Origin: Tomocerus qinae | Lineage: Eukaryota > Arthropoda > Collembola > Entomobryomorpha > Tomoceridae | Length of the DNA: 64,000 bases | Assembly (NCBI GenBank): GCA_020055645.1 | Contig: CM034546.1 | Coordinates: forward strand, 12,028,001-12,092,000 | Direction: 5' to 3' | In this document: positions 12,175 through 23,494 of the stretch, in pieces | How the letters are laid out: every line of letters starts with the position of its first letter | Position numbering within the stretch: the stretch's first letter is position 1 | Translations under genes and position numbers: made by a program | Notes under the pieces: generated by a model | What the model was told of the DNA's origin: nothing | Databases searched by the model: none | Seen by the model: the letters and a program-made list of their open reading frames with translations, nothing else

Positions 12175-14709
12175 ATGTCAATTACTATTTTATTGTTCAC
12201 TCTTCAACAGGTCGTGCTTGAATTGTCTTTAGGGTGGAAATTAAAAGATGTTGTCCACCTGGAAAAGGAATGCTACATTAACATAATTTTGGGGCCAAAT
12301 TATTTCAATAAACAATCAAATGAACTTACGGTTAACGAATTACAACAAATCGACATTCCATACGCGTTTACAAAGCTAAAATCTTATAAGGAAAAAGTCT
12401 GCAATTTAAAAAAATCATTGTCATTATTACACCAAATTCACAATGAAAGCTATTATTATTATACAACATATATTAAAAGTCAATCTTCAAAATGCAAGAT
12501 GAAGTTTAGTAAAAATGATACATTCAGATTGTCATCACCACGTTTGATAGCAAGCCGTTTAGTTTGTGTGGTGAATATTGCATTTAATTTTAATCCAACA
12601 TTAACCACAGATGCTCTGTTACTTAATATTATCACTATGACCTCTGATGAGGAGAAAAAAAATGTATTTCTTAGAACTATTGGTCCTATAGGTTTAGTTC
12701 GGAAATTGGGCTTAATGTACAATTTTGCAGAACATAGTTCTATGTTCATCTTTGCTGAAAATAAGATTTTTGCGCTTGCAAAGTCAAAATCCAGTGTTAC
12801 CACAGGTGACACCCTATTCCCATTTTGTTTGGAAAAAGCCTGGTTTGTACTGCCATCATCAGATGAAGATCAACAAGATATATATTTGATATGGCCTGAG
12901 AAAACAGCATATTGGGACGCAGGCAAAATGCTGTTTGCTATGTTGGCGGTATGTCTCCATAACAAGTGTCCAATGAATCGATCGCTGCGTGAAATTGTGT
13001 TAAGTGATCTCATGATGAAAAGCAACTTTGTACAGAAATTTGTTACTATAGACTACATGGAGTGGATTAATCAATATTCATACGAAATTAAACCATATTG
13101 CGGGCCACCGTTGTCGAACATATATCTCATTAATTATGATTTAAATAAATACAATAGAATTGACCTTGCGATTGTTTCTATTGTGTTAGAAAGTTCTATT
13201 AATTCCACCATATCAATCAACGATTATGAAAGAAATAAAACATGTTTTTTTGATGATCATGTTGCTACATATTATAACAATCTCAATTTTCTCAATGACC
13301 CGAGACCATATTTCAATCGCATGTTAAAGTATAGCCCGTATTTAAATGTGATTGGCACCATGGAAGATTCCTTTAATTTTATTTCTTGTGTCGTTTTAGA
13401 AGACGAAAGTATTTCCTTTTATGGATACATTCGACCTTTCCAACTTTACGCTTGGCTTGGAATTATTGCCACTCTTTCTGCTGTGATAGTATTCGTCCAT
13501 GGAATGGCATATTGCAAAAGAGATGAAGGTATTCCATTTCTTATGATCTGCTTTGCATACGCATTGGAGGTTAGTTATTCTCTGTCAGCAAAAGCTGAAA
13601 AAACACTATGGATTAAGTTGGTCATCGGTCCGTTGTTGTTGATGCTCATTGTATTGACCAATGGATACAAAGGAATAGTTATCACTGATTTAGTAGAGCC
13701 ACGTCCAGTAAAACAAATTGACACTCTTGAGCAGATTGCAAATCTCTCGGGTATGACTGCTTTTGGGGAATTGACGCAGTCAAATGACTTGAACCCTTTT
13801 TATTTTTCTATGGATTTACAAAAAGATCTTCTAGGACATTTCTACTATGAATGTTGGAAGTCCAATGGCACAAAATCCTATAACTCATCATACTGCAAGG
13901 AAAAAGAGGACACAGTAGATCAGTCAGGTTACCAACTTGATGAGATAGATAAGACTGAACTTGCGCAGCAATTTCAAAGGTATACTGACAATTTCGTAGA
14001 TTATTATTTGCAATTTCGATTAATGGCCCACAGCTCATTGAATGTATCTCGTTTAATTGAAATCATGTTAAAAATTAGTAAAAAGATTCGATTTCCTCCG
14101 GGATTCCCTACCTTAATTACTCCCCAACAATGGATAGCAAAATGCAATAATTCGGCATTAATTCTCTCCAGCCTTGCCCTACATCGCCTTCTCAATGACT
14201 CTCATTGGAATCCTCGGAGTGGGGGAATTCAACCAATCCATCCTTTATATCGTGGGAAGAGAGAAAATTCATTTTCATATGCTTTAGTTTATTCTGGCTT
14301 CTCCACTATTTCTTCTCCCATGCTCACTCTATTTTATAGACGAAAGTTGTTTGCTTTAAGTCATTCAGGAATTTATAATTTATGGCTAGAACATTACAAG
14401 AGATGGAATTTCACAGAGTGCAAAACTTGTTGGGTCCGATCTCCCGCCAGAGCGTTGACACTTCACAATTCGAATATCGGAACTATCTTTTATATATTTT
14501 TGACTTTGGTATTTGTGTTCAGTTCAGCGTTTCTGTGGGAAAACCGAGCATCTTTGAAGGAGAAACTAATCCAGTTATATTATGCTATATTGGCAACAAT
14601 CGGAAGAATAAAAATAAATATTTCCTTGGTATTAGATAACGTTTTCCACAATTTTCGCGTGTATATGCGTCAGTGCTACCAATCAATCGTCAGCCGAGGA
14701 CCAAACTAA
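12175..14709 (+). CDS. Ionotropic receptor (IR), group A, intact
   Basis: Uninterrupted single-exon frame of 844 codons for a divergent ionotropic-receptor channel subunit. A hydrophobic start (residues 1-20) is a likely signal peptide. Then come an extracellular region of ~400 residues, M1 at about 423-445 (YAWLGIIATLSAVIVFVHGM), a pore loop at about 453-470 (FLMICFAYALEVSYS) and M3 at about 480-505 (LVIGPLLLMLIVLTNGYKG). A long second lobe with paired cysteines follows, containing FPPGFPT, then M4 at about 785-807 (GTIFYIFLTLVFVFSSAFLW) and a short basic tail. The family is longer than a classical ~650-residue IR because of the large lobe between M3 and M4. Its closest relative in the window is the minus-strand gene at 5524-8078, oriented head to head with it. 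Absence of introns agrees with divergent IRs of other arthropods. Ligand unknown. Confidence 0.9.
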   Translation: MSITILLFTLQQVVLELSLGWKLKDVVHLEKECYINIILGPNYFNKQSNELTVNELQQIDIPYAFTKLKSYKEKVCNLKKSLSLLHQIHNESYYYYTTYIKSQSSKCKMKFSKNDTFRLSSPRLIASRLVCVVNIAFNFNPTLTTDALLLNIITMTSDEEKKNVFLRTIGPIGLVRKLGLMYNFAEHSSMFIFAENKIFALAKSKSSVTTGDTLFPFCLEKAWFVLPSSDEDQQDIYLIWPEKTAYWDAGKMLFAMLAVCLHNKCPMNRSLREIVLSDLMMKSNFVQKFVTIDYMEWINQYSYEIKPYCGPPLSNIYLINYDLNKYNRIDLAIVSIVLESSINSTISINDYERNKTCFFDDHVATYYNNLNFLNDPRPYFNRMLKYSPYLNVIGTMEDSFNFISCVVLEDESISFYGYIRPFQLYAWLGIIATLSAVIVFVHGMAYCKRDEGIPFLMICFAYALEVSYSLSAKAEKTLWIKLVIGPLLLMLIVLTNGYKGIVITDLVEPRPVKQIDTLEQIANLSGMTAFGELTQSNDLNPFYFSMDLQKDLLGHFYYECWKSNGTKSYNSSYCKEKEDTVDQSGYQLDEIDKTELAQQFQRYTDNFVDYYLQFRLMAHSSLNVSRLIEIMLKISKKIRFPPGFPTLITPQQWIAKCNNSALILSSLALHRLLNDSHWNPRSGGIQPIHPLYRGKRENSFSYALVYSGFSTISSPMLTLFYRRKLFALSHSGIYNLWLEHYKRWNFTECKTCWVRSPARALTLHNSNIGTIFYIFLTLVFVFSSAFLWENRASLKEKLIQLYYAILATIGRIKINISLVLDNVFHNFRVYMRQCYQSIVSRGPN

Positions 14710-15120
14710 CTAAGATCATATCTACACATCTTGGAATTTTATCAAACGAAAATTATTATATTGCTAGTAATAATTATTAATTATATTATTAAAACACAAA
14801 TGTGAGATTACGAATATGTCATGGAGCTGCCAAGATAAAACGATATTCAACCTTGTTTGTCATGGAATTTCATTACCTAGACTTGCAAAGATACTCCTTT
14901 ACGAATTGAGGTTAACTAATCAATAATAATGCTTGATTTAATAGTTAATGTGGCACTACAAACTTGCTTAGTCAATTAGAGACATTATCAAAAAAGAAAG
15001 AAAACTTTTTATGAATTTACTCTATAATTTATGAATATGTAGTTAGTGTAGTCTTCTCGCTTGGTTTTGTCCTAAAATGAGTAAGCATAATTTCGAATAT
15101 TGCGATGGTTGAAAAAAATT
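14710..15120. other. Intergenic, no gene seen
   Basis: 3' flank of the intact IR gene. AT-rich, with no supported feature. Confidence 0.5.
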
Positions 15121-15450
15121 AAGTGTGATTGGCATCATGGAGGATTCCTATTGATTATGTTTCCTGTGTCCTCTTAGAGGAGGACATAGTTCTATTTCAG
15201 CCGGTTGTTTTTACATTTTGCCCACCTACCCGGGAAGAAGGGGCAAAAATACCTAAAATTCAAAAATTTGCGCCAATTTTTACATCTTTTAGTGTATTAT
15301 TTAGCCCCATTTTGCCTTTTACCCACTAGCCACATCGCAATTTACCCGCCCACTAGCCATCTAGCCACTACCCACCGGCTAGTTGAACTCTGGAGGAAAA
15401 GAGCTTTCCTTCTATGCATACATTCGACGTTTTCAATTTTAGGCCTTGCA
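15121..15450 (+). pseudogene. Small IR fragment, group A, split by a repeat insertion
   Basis: The left part (15127-15190) matches the pre-M1 segment of the gene at 12175 (nucleotide matches around GTGATTGGCATCATGGA and TCCTGTGTCCTCTTAGA). The right part (15395-15445) resumes with the match to the STOP-free segment encoding FYGYIRPFQL (TATGCATACATTCGACG). Between them lies a ~200-bp repeat that is also found near 36095-36290. Only ~40 codons of receptor remain, so this is a relic of a third group A copy. Confidence 0.7.
15195..15395. repeat. Dispersed repeat inserted in the IR relic (copy 1)
   Basis: Shares AAAATACCTAAA, CCAATTTTTACAT and TTTAGCCCCATTTT in the same order with 36095-36290, and both end in an AGCTGAACTC/TAGTTGAACTC-type word. 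It contains clustered GCCACTAGCC-type words. The element type is not identified. Confidence 0.55.
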
Positions 15451-17375
15451 ATTTAACATGTTGTTACGTAGCCATCATCCAGCATTTTTTGTGAATACAA
15501 AATTTATTATTACTGTTTGATAAAAACTAGAAATATTTTACTGATTATATTGACTTTATGAGAATATTCTTTCGTTAATGTGGAGCGTTAACTGTGAAGC
15601 ATTACAGTAATGAATATATAAGTGATTAATTAAAATGAAGCATAATTAAGTGTACGACAATGTGTTATAACTAAAATCTTCACAAGGACTAAAATATACA
15701 CACAGACTTCTTTGTGATATCTCCAATTTTTATTTTGCTGGAGTCCTTCCTTCCAGCCATTTGTAGAATTAATCTAAGTCCTCTGATAGTCGTAGGTAGC
15801 CGCAGTCTAAGGCTGAGCATTTTAAATATAATGTCCCTGAACTTTTGGCAATTATCAAGTTAAAGTCGCTATTTCGAAAACTCGACAAATTTTGGAAGCT
15901 AGTATTACTGTCAAACTTTTTAAAAGCATTAAAATTCTGAAAGTTTTTTGAATTATAGTGAATGGGAAGAAGTATGAATACAATCCTACCTACAAGAGCA
16001 ATATAGAGATAAGACAAATCGATTTCTGAGTGCCCAACAATTTAATTAGGAGAATAATGCTACCAATTATTTGGTTTCGGTTAGGGCTCGACCTATTTTT
16101 GGAATACTTAGGGGTGTAATGTAGGTAATCAGTAGGTATTGAATGTTTAGTGTTTGAACAACACAACATATAGGAATATGTAGTGCAGTATTTTGTATAT
16201 GCATACTTGAGATAGGTAGATTAACCAAGTATTTTTAATAGGTATTAAATGAGTTGGGAAATAATATAAAATATTACTTGTGTAGGTTAGATGAAAAGCT
16301 AGCCAAACGGTTTAAAAACTATTCACCGTATATTTGCTTTGAACGAGTATTAGGTGTAAATAATTAAGAAGTTCTTTTGTACTAACAAACTAAGTGGAAC
16401 ACGAATGAAGTTATTCAGATATATATATATATAGAATCATAATATATCTATTAGTTCAAATGTTTTTAGATTGGACGGAAATGTTTTCTTAAAAATGGTC
16501 ATTTGAAACAAAATCTAAGTTTTTGGTAAAGAAACTAAACTGAAATGAACTAACACTTAAAATGTGGAACTGGGATTCCTTTTTACAAATGTTGTGGCAA
16601 TTTGTGCAAAAATTGGATTCAACAGCAGTGAACCAGGGTACTAAATACAACTCGTTTTCAGACAAAAAGCAAAAATTGACTCCTGCTGTTCAGAAAAAGA
16701 TGTTGAAAAAAAAAATTTTTTGCGTTGTGACGCAGCCTGTAAAATGGTTTTGAATTCTGCTAGATGATACAATTGTTTTGTCAAATGTTTAAATTATTTT
16801 GATGGCGATGTCAGATGCTAGCAAAAACAAAAGTCGATATATGCAAGATGAACACTTGTGATAACATTTATTCTTGTATTAATTGCATAGGTACATTTTC
16901 TTTTAACTTTATTTCTTTTCAGTTTTATTCTACTCCTTTGTCTAGCACCAATAATCGATGATGATCAAGGTGGAAGGTTGTATCCAGAAAATTATGGTTT
17001 GACGTCAGCAAAGACCTTCGATTCTCAGAGACACATTAAGCTGGGCCAAAACAGAATAACAGTAAATTTTTAATAGAGCTTAAATACAACGGAATATTTC
17101 AGGCCAATACAATCCCAAGTATTTCCCATCCTAAAGGAATTATTTGCTTGGTTTACGATAAAAAAGGTTCCTTATTGCGCCAAGAACTTATGTATCTATA
17201 TTTCAATATCACAAATACTCGTCTGTGATCTGGTAAAGTAAAGTAAGGCGGCTTTAATCTTCATTTTTAATTTCTTCACTATTTCCAACATTTTTAGTAT
17301 AGCATAACTTTGCCTACTGCAAATATTAAAACTTCTTTGGTAAACAGGTATTCATCAAAGTTCTTCTTCGTTATT
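15451..17375. other. Intergenic; one possible orphan exon
   Basis: Mostly AT-rich sequence with an (AT)n run at about 16421-16433. At 16921-17074 a good acceptor (TTTCTTTTCAG) is followed by an open stretch ending in a stop that could encode ~49 residues with a hydrophobic start and an acidic IIDDDQGG segment. No partner exon or family is recognised, so it is not called as a gene. Confidence 0.35.
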
Positions 17376-17955
17376 CAGAGGAGTTTACTCCTATGTATGC
17401 GTTTACACTTTCTGTCTGTCTGTCTGTCTGTCCGTCCGTCCGTCCGTCCTTATCCGCAATAACTTTCGAACGGTTTAAGTTAGACAATTCAAATTTTCAG
17501 GATACATCACTAAGGTAAAATGTAGGTCTGAGTTCGTATATGAGCAAGATCGGTCACATCCCCTGACTGGGGGAAAGGGTTGAAAATTTCAATTGGCGAT
17601 AACTTTGGAACGGTTATACCTAAACTGCTCAAATTTTCAGAGCACAATATTGAGGTAAAATGTAGGTCTGAGTTCGTATATGAGCAGAATCGGTCACATC
17701 CCCTGATTGGGGGAAAGGGTTGAAAATTTCAATTGGCGATAACTTTGGAACGGTTATACCTAAACTACTCAAATTTTCAGAGCACAATATTGAGGTAATA
17801 TGTAGGTCTGAGTTCGCATATGAGCAGGATCGGTCAAATCCCCTGATTGGGGGAAAGGGTTGAAAATTTCAATTGGCAATAACTTTGGAACGGTTATACC
17901 TAAACTACTCAAATAAATTTCAATTGGTGATACTTTGGAACGCGAAACTCCTCTG
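17376..17955. mobile_element. TIR-bounded non-coding element with 140-bp tandem repeats and (TCTG)n(TCCG)n
   Basis: The 11-bp ends CAGAGGAGTTT and AAACTCCTCTG are perfect inverted repeats. Inside are four TCTG units followed by four TCCG units (about 17418-17448). Three to four tandem copies of a unit starting TGAAAATTTCAATTGGCGAT follow at 17581, 17721 and 17861 (period 140). Each unit carries AACTTTGGAACGGTTATACC and CCCCTGATTGGGGGAAAGGG. The last copy is truncated. There is no coding capacity. It is a MITE or other non-autonomous DNA transposon; the superfamily is not assigned. Confidence 0.75.
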
Positions 17956-18812
17956 CTGTTATACCCCGTTTTGCAACGGTTTATTTCAAACATACAAATT
18001 ACAAATGTGTTTTTACTCTTTCTGCCATCGTGGTAATAATTAAATAAAACCATCAGAGTTATGAACTTAAGGTGTCCATGCTAATTTCACTAAAATATGT
18101 ATATATAGTCAACTTTATTGTACAACCGAGTGTGTTTGTGTATAAGCTATGCTCAATATCTCTCACGAAGAATACATGGAATAGTGATATTTGTGATTCT
18201 AATACTGAAATATCACTCATATATTACATTGTATTCATCCCAGGATTATCATTACAATGTTGGAAGGTGGAATGGCAATGTCAAGATAAACGGATTGACA
18301 TCACGGCTGCAAAGTTCTTCGTCTCTCAGTGACAAACTGTTTTAGCCAAAACAAGCTTAAATATTTCATATGACTATGGTTTGTATATAAGAAATATGAC
18401 AGCTAAACACTATCCCAACAAATTCTTGTGAAGGAGGGCTTTCTTGTGAAGTGATAGCGAACAGTTTATTGAGTCATAATACATTATTATGAATATTATG
18501 TTGGTAGTTTCATCATCACATATCTTTGATCAGGTATATATGTGAATGTTTTTATCTTAAAACAATTTCACTAAACTGTTAAATCATATCATTTGATAAC
18601 AGTAATAAAATGTATCTCGAGAGGGTTGAATTTTAACATTTTAAAGATCTGGATTCTATTCTGATTTTAATAGCGGATGCAAGTAATGCAGTGGGTTGTC
18701 AATTATAATCGTTTAAATAAAAACCTCAGCCACCTTTCAAATCTTTATAATAATTAAGGAAAACCTGCTCAATTTTACTTCAGAAGTAATGAAAGCGAGA
18801 GAACTTATTTAT
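17956..18812. other. Intergenic, no gene seen
   Basis: Left flank of the gypsy insertion. Small open frames at 18072-18345 have no recognisable family. Confidence 0.45.
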
Positions 18813-18816
18813 AGAC

Positions 18817-19293
18817 TGTAACACTGTAATTGTATGCAATTATACTTAAGGTGTTAGATATTCAATAATGAATCAAGCTGTCTCCAGCTACAGGTTCTTT
18901 TATAAAATCGGAATAAATTTATTTAATCTATAATATAACATGAAATCAATTTGGAGAGGAAAGAATAATTTGACTCTATGGAATTTTGATAATTACAAAA
19001 TAATAATGTTTGGATTGATCTCACCAAAAGCCAGAGAAATGATAGGATAACAGAAATAACACAAAAGTCTTCTTCTTGATCCAAATGTCAGGAACTAGAC
19101 GTCAGTCTTCTGGAAGAGATCAGTTGAGGAGGTCAATCCGGGAAGAAGGCCAAAGTAGAACTTGTCGCTAAACCCAACTTGCTTTTCCCAACTCCATTCA
19201 CTCACACCATCCTCAACTCACAACCGCCCTCTCATTTGCATTGACCATGCACGTCACTCTACTCTCACAGCATGTAGAGTGACTATGGTTATA
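18817..19293 (-). repeat. 3' LTR of the gypsy element
   Basis: 477 bp, matching 25590-26066 with one visible difference. On the plus strand it begins TGTAACACTG and ends GGTTATA. In element orientation the LTR therefore starts TATAACC and ends GTTACA. Confidence 0.93.
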
Positions 19294-19305
19294 ACCCCCC
19301 CTCAC
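19294..19305 (-). other. Polypurine tract of the gypsy element
   Basis: On the minus strand GTGAGGGGGGGT lies directly upstream of the 3' LTR, the expected position and composition of the plus-strand primer. Confidence 0.75.
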
Positions 19306-19988
19306 GCGGAGTCTCTGTAATGGGCTACAGAGTGGTAAAAGGAGATTTAGGCTTTAGGAATGTGATATGCTGAACCTCGCAGATTGGTGTGGTGACTCAT
19401 CAAGGAAGTGTTAAGGATATCAGGTTTAGAAGCTTAGAATGAGTAATCATATAAGAATTAAGGATTACTCAATATTTGTACAAGAAAATGCAGTAAAGAA
19501 TTCTAGATTTACCAAAAGAAGAGTATAGTGATTGAACATTTCCTTACTTCATATCTACCGAGAATAATGCATAATTCTAAAAGACTCTAGTGTTACTTTA
19601 AATGTACTTGGGGAACTAAAAGAGGATTATTATCCCTCAAAATGTGACACCGCCACCAGGTATACAATGCAGCTCACAGGAGTTGCCCTGGATCGTTCAG
19701 TGTGGCACATAAGTTATAATTATTCAACCCATGTTGCATCTGCCGCCACCGATTTGTGCAATACATTTCACAGAAAATGCTTCGGATCGTTCGGACTCGA
19801 ATACAATTATTAGAGTATTAGTAACAAGTCAAAATAGAGCATGTATCCTATGTAGGATAGATGAATCAGAATTCAATGTAGAATAACCATATTATACAAG
19901 AAATAATAATGAAATTCACAAAATTACTGCAATTTGCTTAATAGAATTAGTGAAAGAATAAATTCTATTTATATTCGTACAAGGTTTT

Positions 19989-22900
19989 TTATAGCCTGTA
20001 ATTTGGTCTAGGCATTTTACTCAGTCGTTTAGATTTACGAACTGGAATATCCACAAACGTATCCGAGGACGTAGGAGAATGCGAACGAGATGATCTAGGA
20101 GAAGGTGTGGGCATGGGAAAGGATTGAGTCTGACTTATTTCATTCTGCGACGTTGCAGACATAGCATCTTCCGCAGCGACTCCTAGATCAACAGAAATAT
20201 CATGATTATTATCATTATTACTATTTGGGTTAGGGAGTATTGAATTGACTATTTTTGAAGGTGACTTAGCCGAGTGTGTTGAGATTCGAGGATGGTCATG
20301 TGCACTGAGCGTAGGAAAATCCAGTTGGGTCGTGTCCCTAGGGTGATAACGCCTCAAAAACTGAATATGAAGTGGGCCTTGAGTTCTCCCATCTTCGAAA
20401 ATGACTTCATAGTTGAGGTCGTTCAGAACCCTTGATATCCGAGCAATTTTCTCCGAATATAGAGGTGCAAATCCCGCTATTGTGCCTTTCGCTTTAGACG
20501 ATCTGGTGACATCCTGCAACACCACGTAGTCTCCAACAGAAAAAGAGTCATCCCGGTGCCTTTGGTCATAATATTTCTTTTGTCGCCTTTGGGCTTTCTC
20601 GAGATTATTTCTGACAATAGAACACATAAGATTATAAACATTTTGTCTTTCAAAAACATATTCTGTTGTATGTTCAGGTAAGTGCTGTAAGTCAGAAATA
20701 TCATCATTAATCAAGTTAGCATTATCAAACGGAAGATTGGGTTTACGATTGAGCATTAGCTCAAAAGGAGTAAAACCCGTGGAGTCATGGACGGCGGTAT
20801 TTATGGCCAATTGGAAAAAGGGTAGATACCGACTCCATTTCGAATGCTCTTGATTTTCAATGTAACTTCTAATCATGGGCTTGATTGTACGATTAGCCCG
20901 TTCAGTGAGATTAGAATGAGGTGTATAAATTGAAGTGAAGACATGCTTAATGTGCCATTGTTTGCACAGATAGTCAATTAAATTGGCTTTCATGTTAGTA
21001 CCGTTATCAGAAACGAGTACTTTTGGCATGCCGTATTTGCAAAACACTTCATTTTCCAAAACCTTGGAGAGACATTGTGCAGTCGCCTGCCTTATTGGAA
21101 AAATTTCCACCCATTTGGTAAATGAATCTATTACAACTAGAATATTTCGAAATCGACCTGGCGATGATGGAACATATGGGCCCATCAGATCTATATATAT
21201 AGTATGCCAAGGTGATTCAATATTAGCAGACTTCATTAAACCAGGTGGTTTCTTGTTATCGTACTTAATTCGCTGACATATATCACAGGTCTTTATGTAG
21301 TTTTCCACATAAGATTGCATGTTGGGGAAGTAAACTCTACTTTTTAACCGGTTTAAAGTTTTATCTACACCCAAATGACCTGAGTATGGAGAATCATGAA
21401 AGATTTTTACTACTTCTTCCCGTAAAGAATCAGGAACGTACGGTATGTATGTCTCTTTATGTTTTTTATAAACGATATTCGCAATTTTAATGAAGTCGGA
21501 ATCAGGTGTGATGACTAAATTTTGAATATCCATGTCTATACGTTGTGCTGCTAGAATTTTCTTCTTGTCTAAATTACAAGTGAGCACAACATTACAACTA
21601 TGAGTAGGCGGAAACATATAATCTTCATCTTTGTCGATGAAAGAATTATCGGGTAAAGGATTACGTGAAAGATAGTCCGCCACTGTATTGTCCTTGCCCT
21701 TAATGTATTGAATACAAGGACTCCAACCTTGCAGTAAGATTGCCCATCTCATAAGTCTCTGTGAATTGTTTTTGAATGTGTCAAGATATACCAGAGCACG
21801 GTGATCTGTCTGTAATATAAATTCTTGACCATCCAGATATTCTCGGAACCTTTCTAGTGCATAGACTATAGCATATAATTCTTTTTCACACGCAGAGTAA
21901 TTCTGTTGTGCTGGTTCGAGACTTTTACTTGCAAAACATACGACCTTTTCCTCACCATTATCATCTAATTGAGAGAGAACAGCACCTACGCCGACTCCAC
22001 TACCATCAGTGCGTAAGATGAACGGTTTGTCGTATCTTGGGTAAGCCAAAACTAGATCAGTTTCGATGGCTCGTTTCAAGTCGTGAAAAGCGTTTTCGGC
22101 TTCGTCAGTCCAAATGAAATTTTTCTTTGGTGAACAAAGAGCATACAGGGGTGCGCAAATCCCTGCAAGACCCTCAATAAAGTTTCGGTACCAACCGACT
22201 GCACCAAGAAATCTGCGAAGAGCTTTACGAGATTTCGGAGAAGGTTGTGACATAATAGAATCCACTTTCTCCGGATTTTTCTCAATGCCATTTGCTGAGA
22301 CAATATGACCTAAGTATTTTACTCTGGTCTTGCCAAATTGACATTTAGATTTATTGATGGTGATGTTAGCCTCTTTTAGCCTGTCCATTACCATTTCAAT
22401 ATGTTTGAGATGTTCATCAAAAGTTTGCGAGTAAATCAGGATATCATCTTGATAAACCAATACGAACTCGTCTAACCCTGAAAGAACCTCATTCATGAGT
22501 TTTTGAAAACTAGCACTAGCATTCTTCAAACCAAAAGGCAAAACAGAAAATTCGAATAAGCCTTGTTCAGTCATGAAAGCAGTGTATTTTCTACTGTTCC
22601 GTTCTAATTCCACTTGCCAATAACCTTTCTCTGCATCGATTACACTGAGATACTTAGCTAAATAGAGTTTCTGCAGTAAACTCTGTATAAGAGGCAAGGG
22701 ATATAACTCTTGTTTGGTGTATAGATTAATGTGACGCAAATCTATACAAAATCTCCATGACCCATCCGGTTTTTCACGTAGAAGTACGGGAGATGAGTAA
22801 TTGGATGTTGATGGTTGAATAACTCCTAGTTCCAACATTTGTTCTACATGCTCATTGATAATTTTGTGTTTCTTGGGTGAAGTTTTATACGGACGTTGTT

Positions 22901-23494
22901 TCCTAGGCTTTTCCTCCGTTAACTCAATTTTATGAGTAACTACATTCGTTCTCCCTAATGGTGCGTCCACCACAGTCGGGAAAGTCCTTAATAATTTTTC
23001 GATCGCATCTGACTCATGTTCCTGAAGAGAACTAAGAGCTCGTATCGGAAAATCATTAGAACGATGGACTGTAAGAGGATATTTAGTCATGGCCCAAGTA
23101 TCAACGTAACCCCATCGAAGTCCTCCTAAATCTAACATCAAACCACATGCATGGAGAATATCCATACCTAGTATGACGTCATTGGAAGATTCAACTACAC
23201 AAAATTTCTTTGTAAATTTACGATCACCCAATGTAAAGGAAGTTTTAAGTGCACCTTTCGGATTTACATTACTTCCATCTAGCATAACGATAGGACCCTC
23301 AGTCCAAGGTAATAATTTATCATTGTGTCGTAAAATTGAAGGAGAAATTACAGAAAGTGTAGAACCTGTGTCAACTAATGCTAAGAGATTATTCTTTTTA
23401 ATTGTGATTGGGATTTGTGCAACTAATCGGTTTGGATTCTTATTAATAGACGGATGAGTGACAATGAATCCATCAATCCCCACTCCCGCTATTA
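19989..23494 (-). CDS. pol: Gypsy pol polyprotein (protease-RT-RNase H-integrase)
   Basis: About 1,164 residues counted from the GTG at 23483; the frame is open from about 23505, so it is expressed by fusion with gag rather than from its own start. Aspartic protease active site DTG is at residues 38-40. The reverse transcriptase has the catalytic YQDD box at 344-347. RNase H acidic residues appear at about D493, E535 and D560. The integrase has an HHCC zinc domain (H..H near 696-703, C733 and C736), a DDE triad at D765, D826 and E861, and a C-terminal module with SVGDYVVLQD. The tail is basic and serine-rich (VRKSKRLSK). All key residues are present and no stop interrupts the frame. It lies in the -1 frame relative to gag, overlapping the gag stop. 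Confidence 0.95.

Noticed and set aside
16921..17074. Orphan exon with good acceptor
   Set aside because: No matching donor, partner exon or protein family could be found; recorded only as a note in the intergenic entry.
18072..18345. Two overlapping short frames left of the gypsy insertion
   Set aside because: They resemble each other only as frame shadows; no family or splice context was seen.
19294..19988. Possible envelope gene of the gypsy element
   Set aside because: No open frame of meaningful length or membrane-protein character lies between pol and the 3' LTR.
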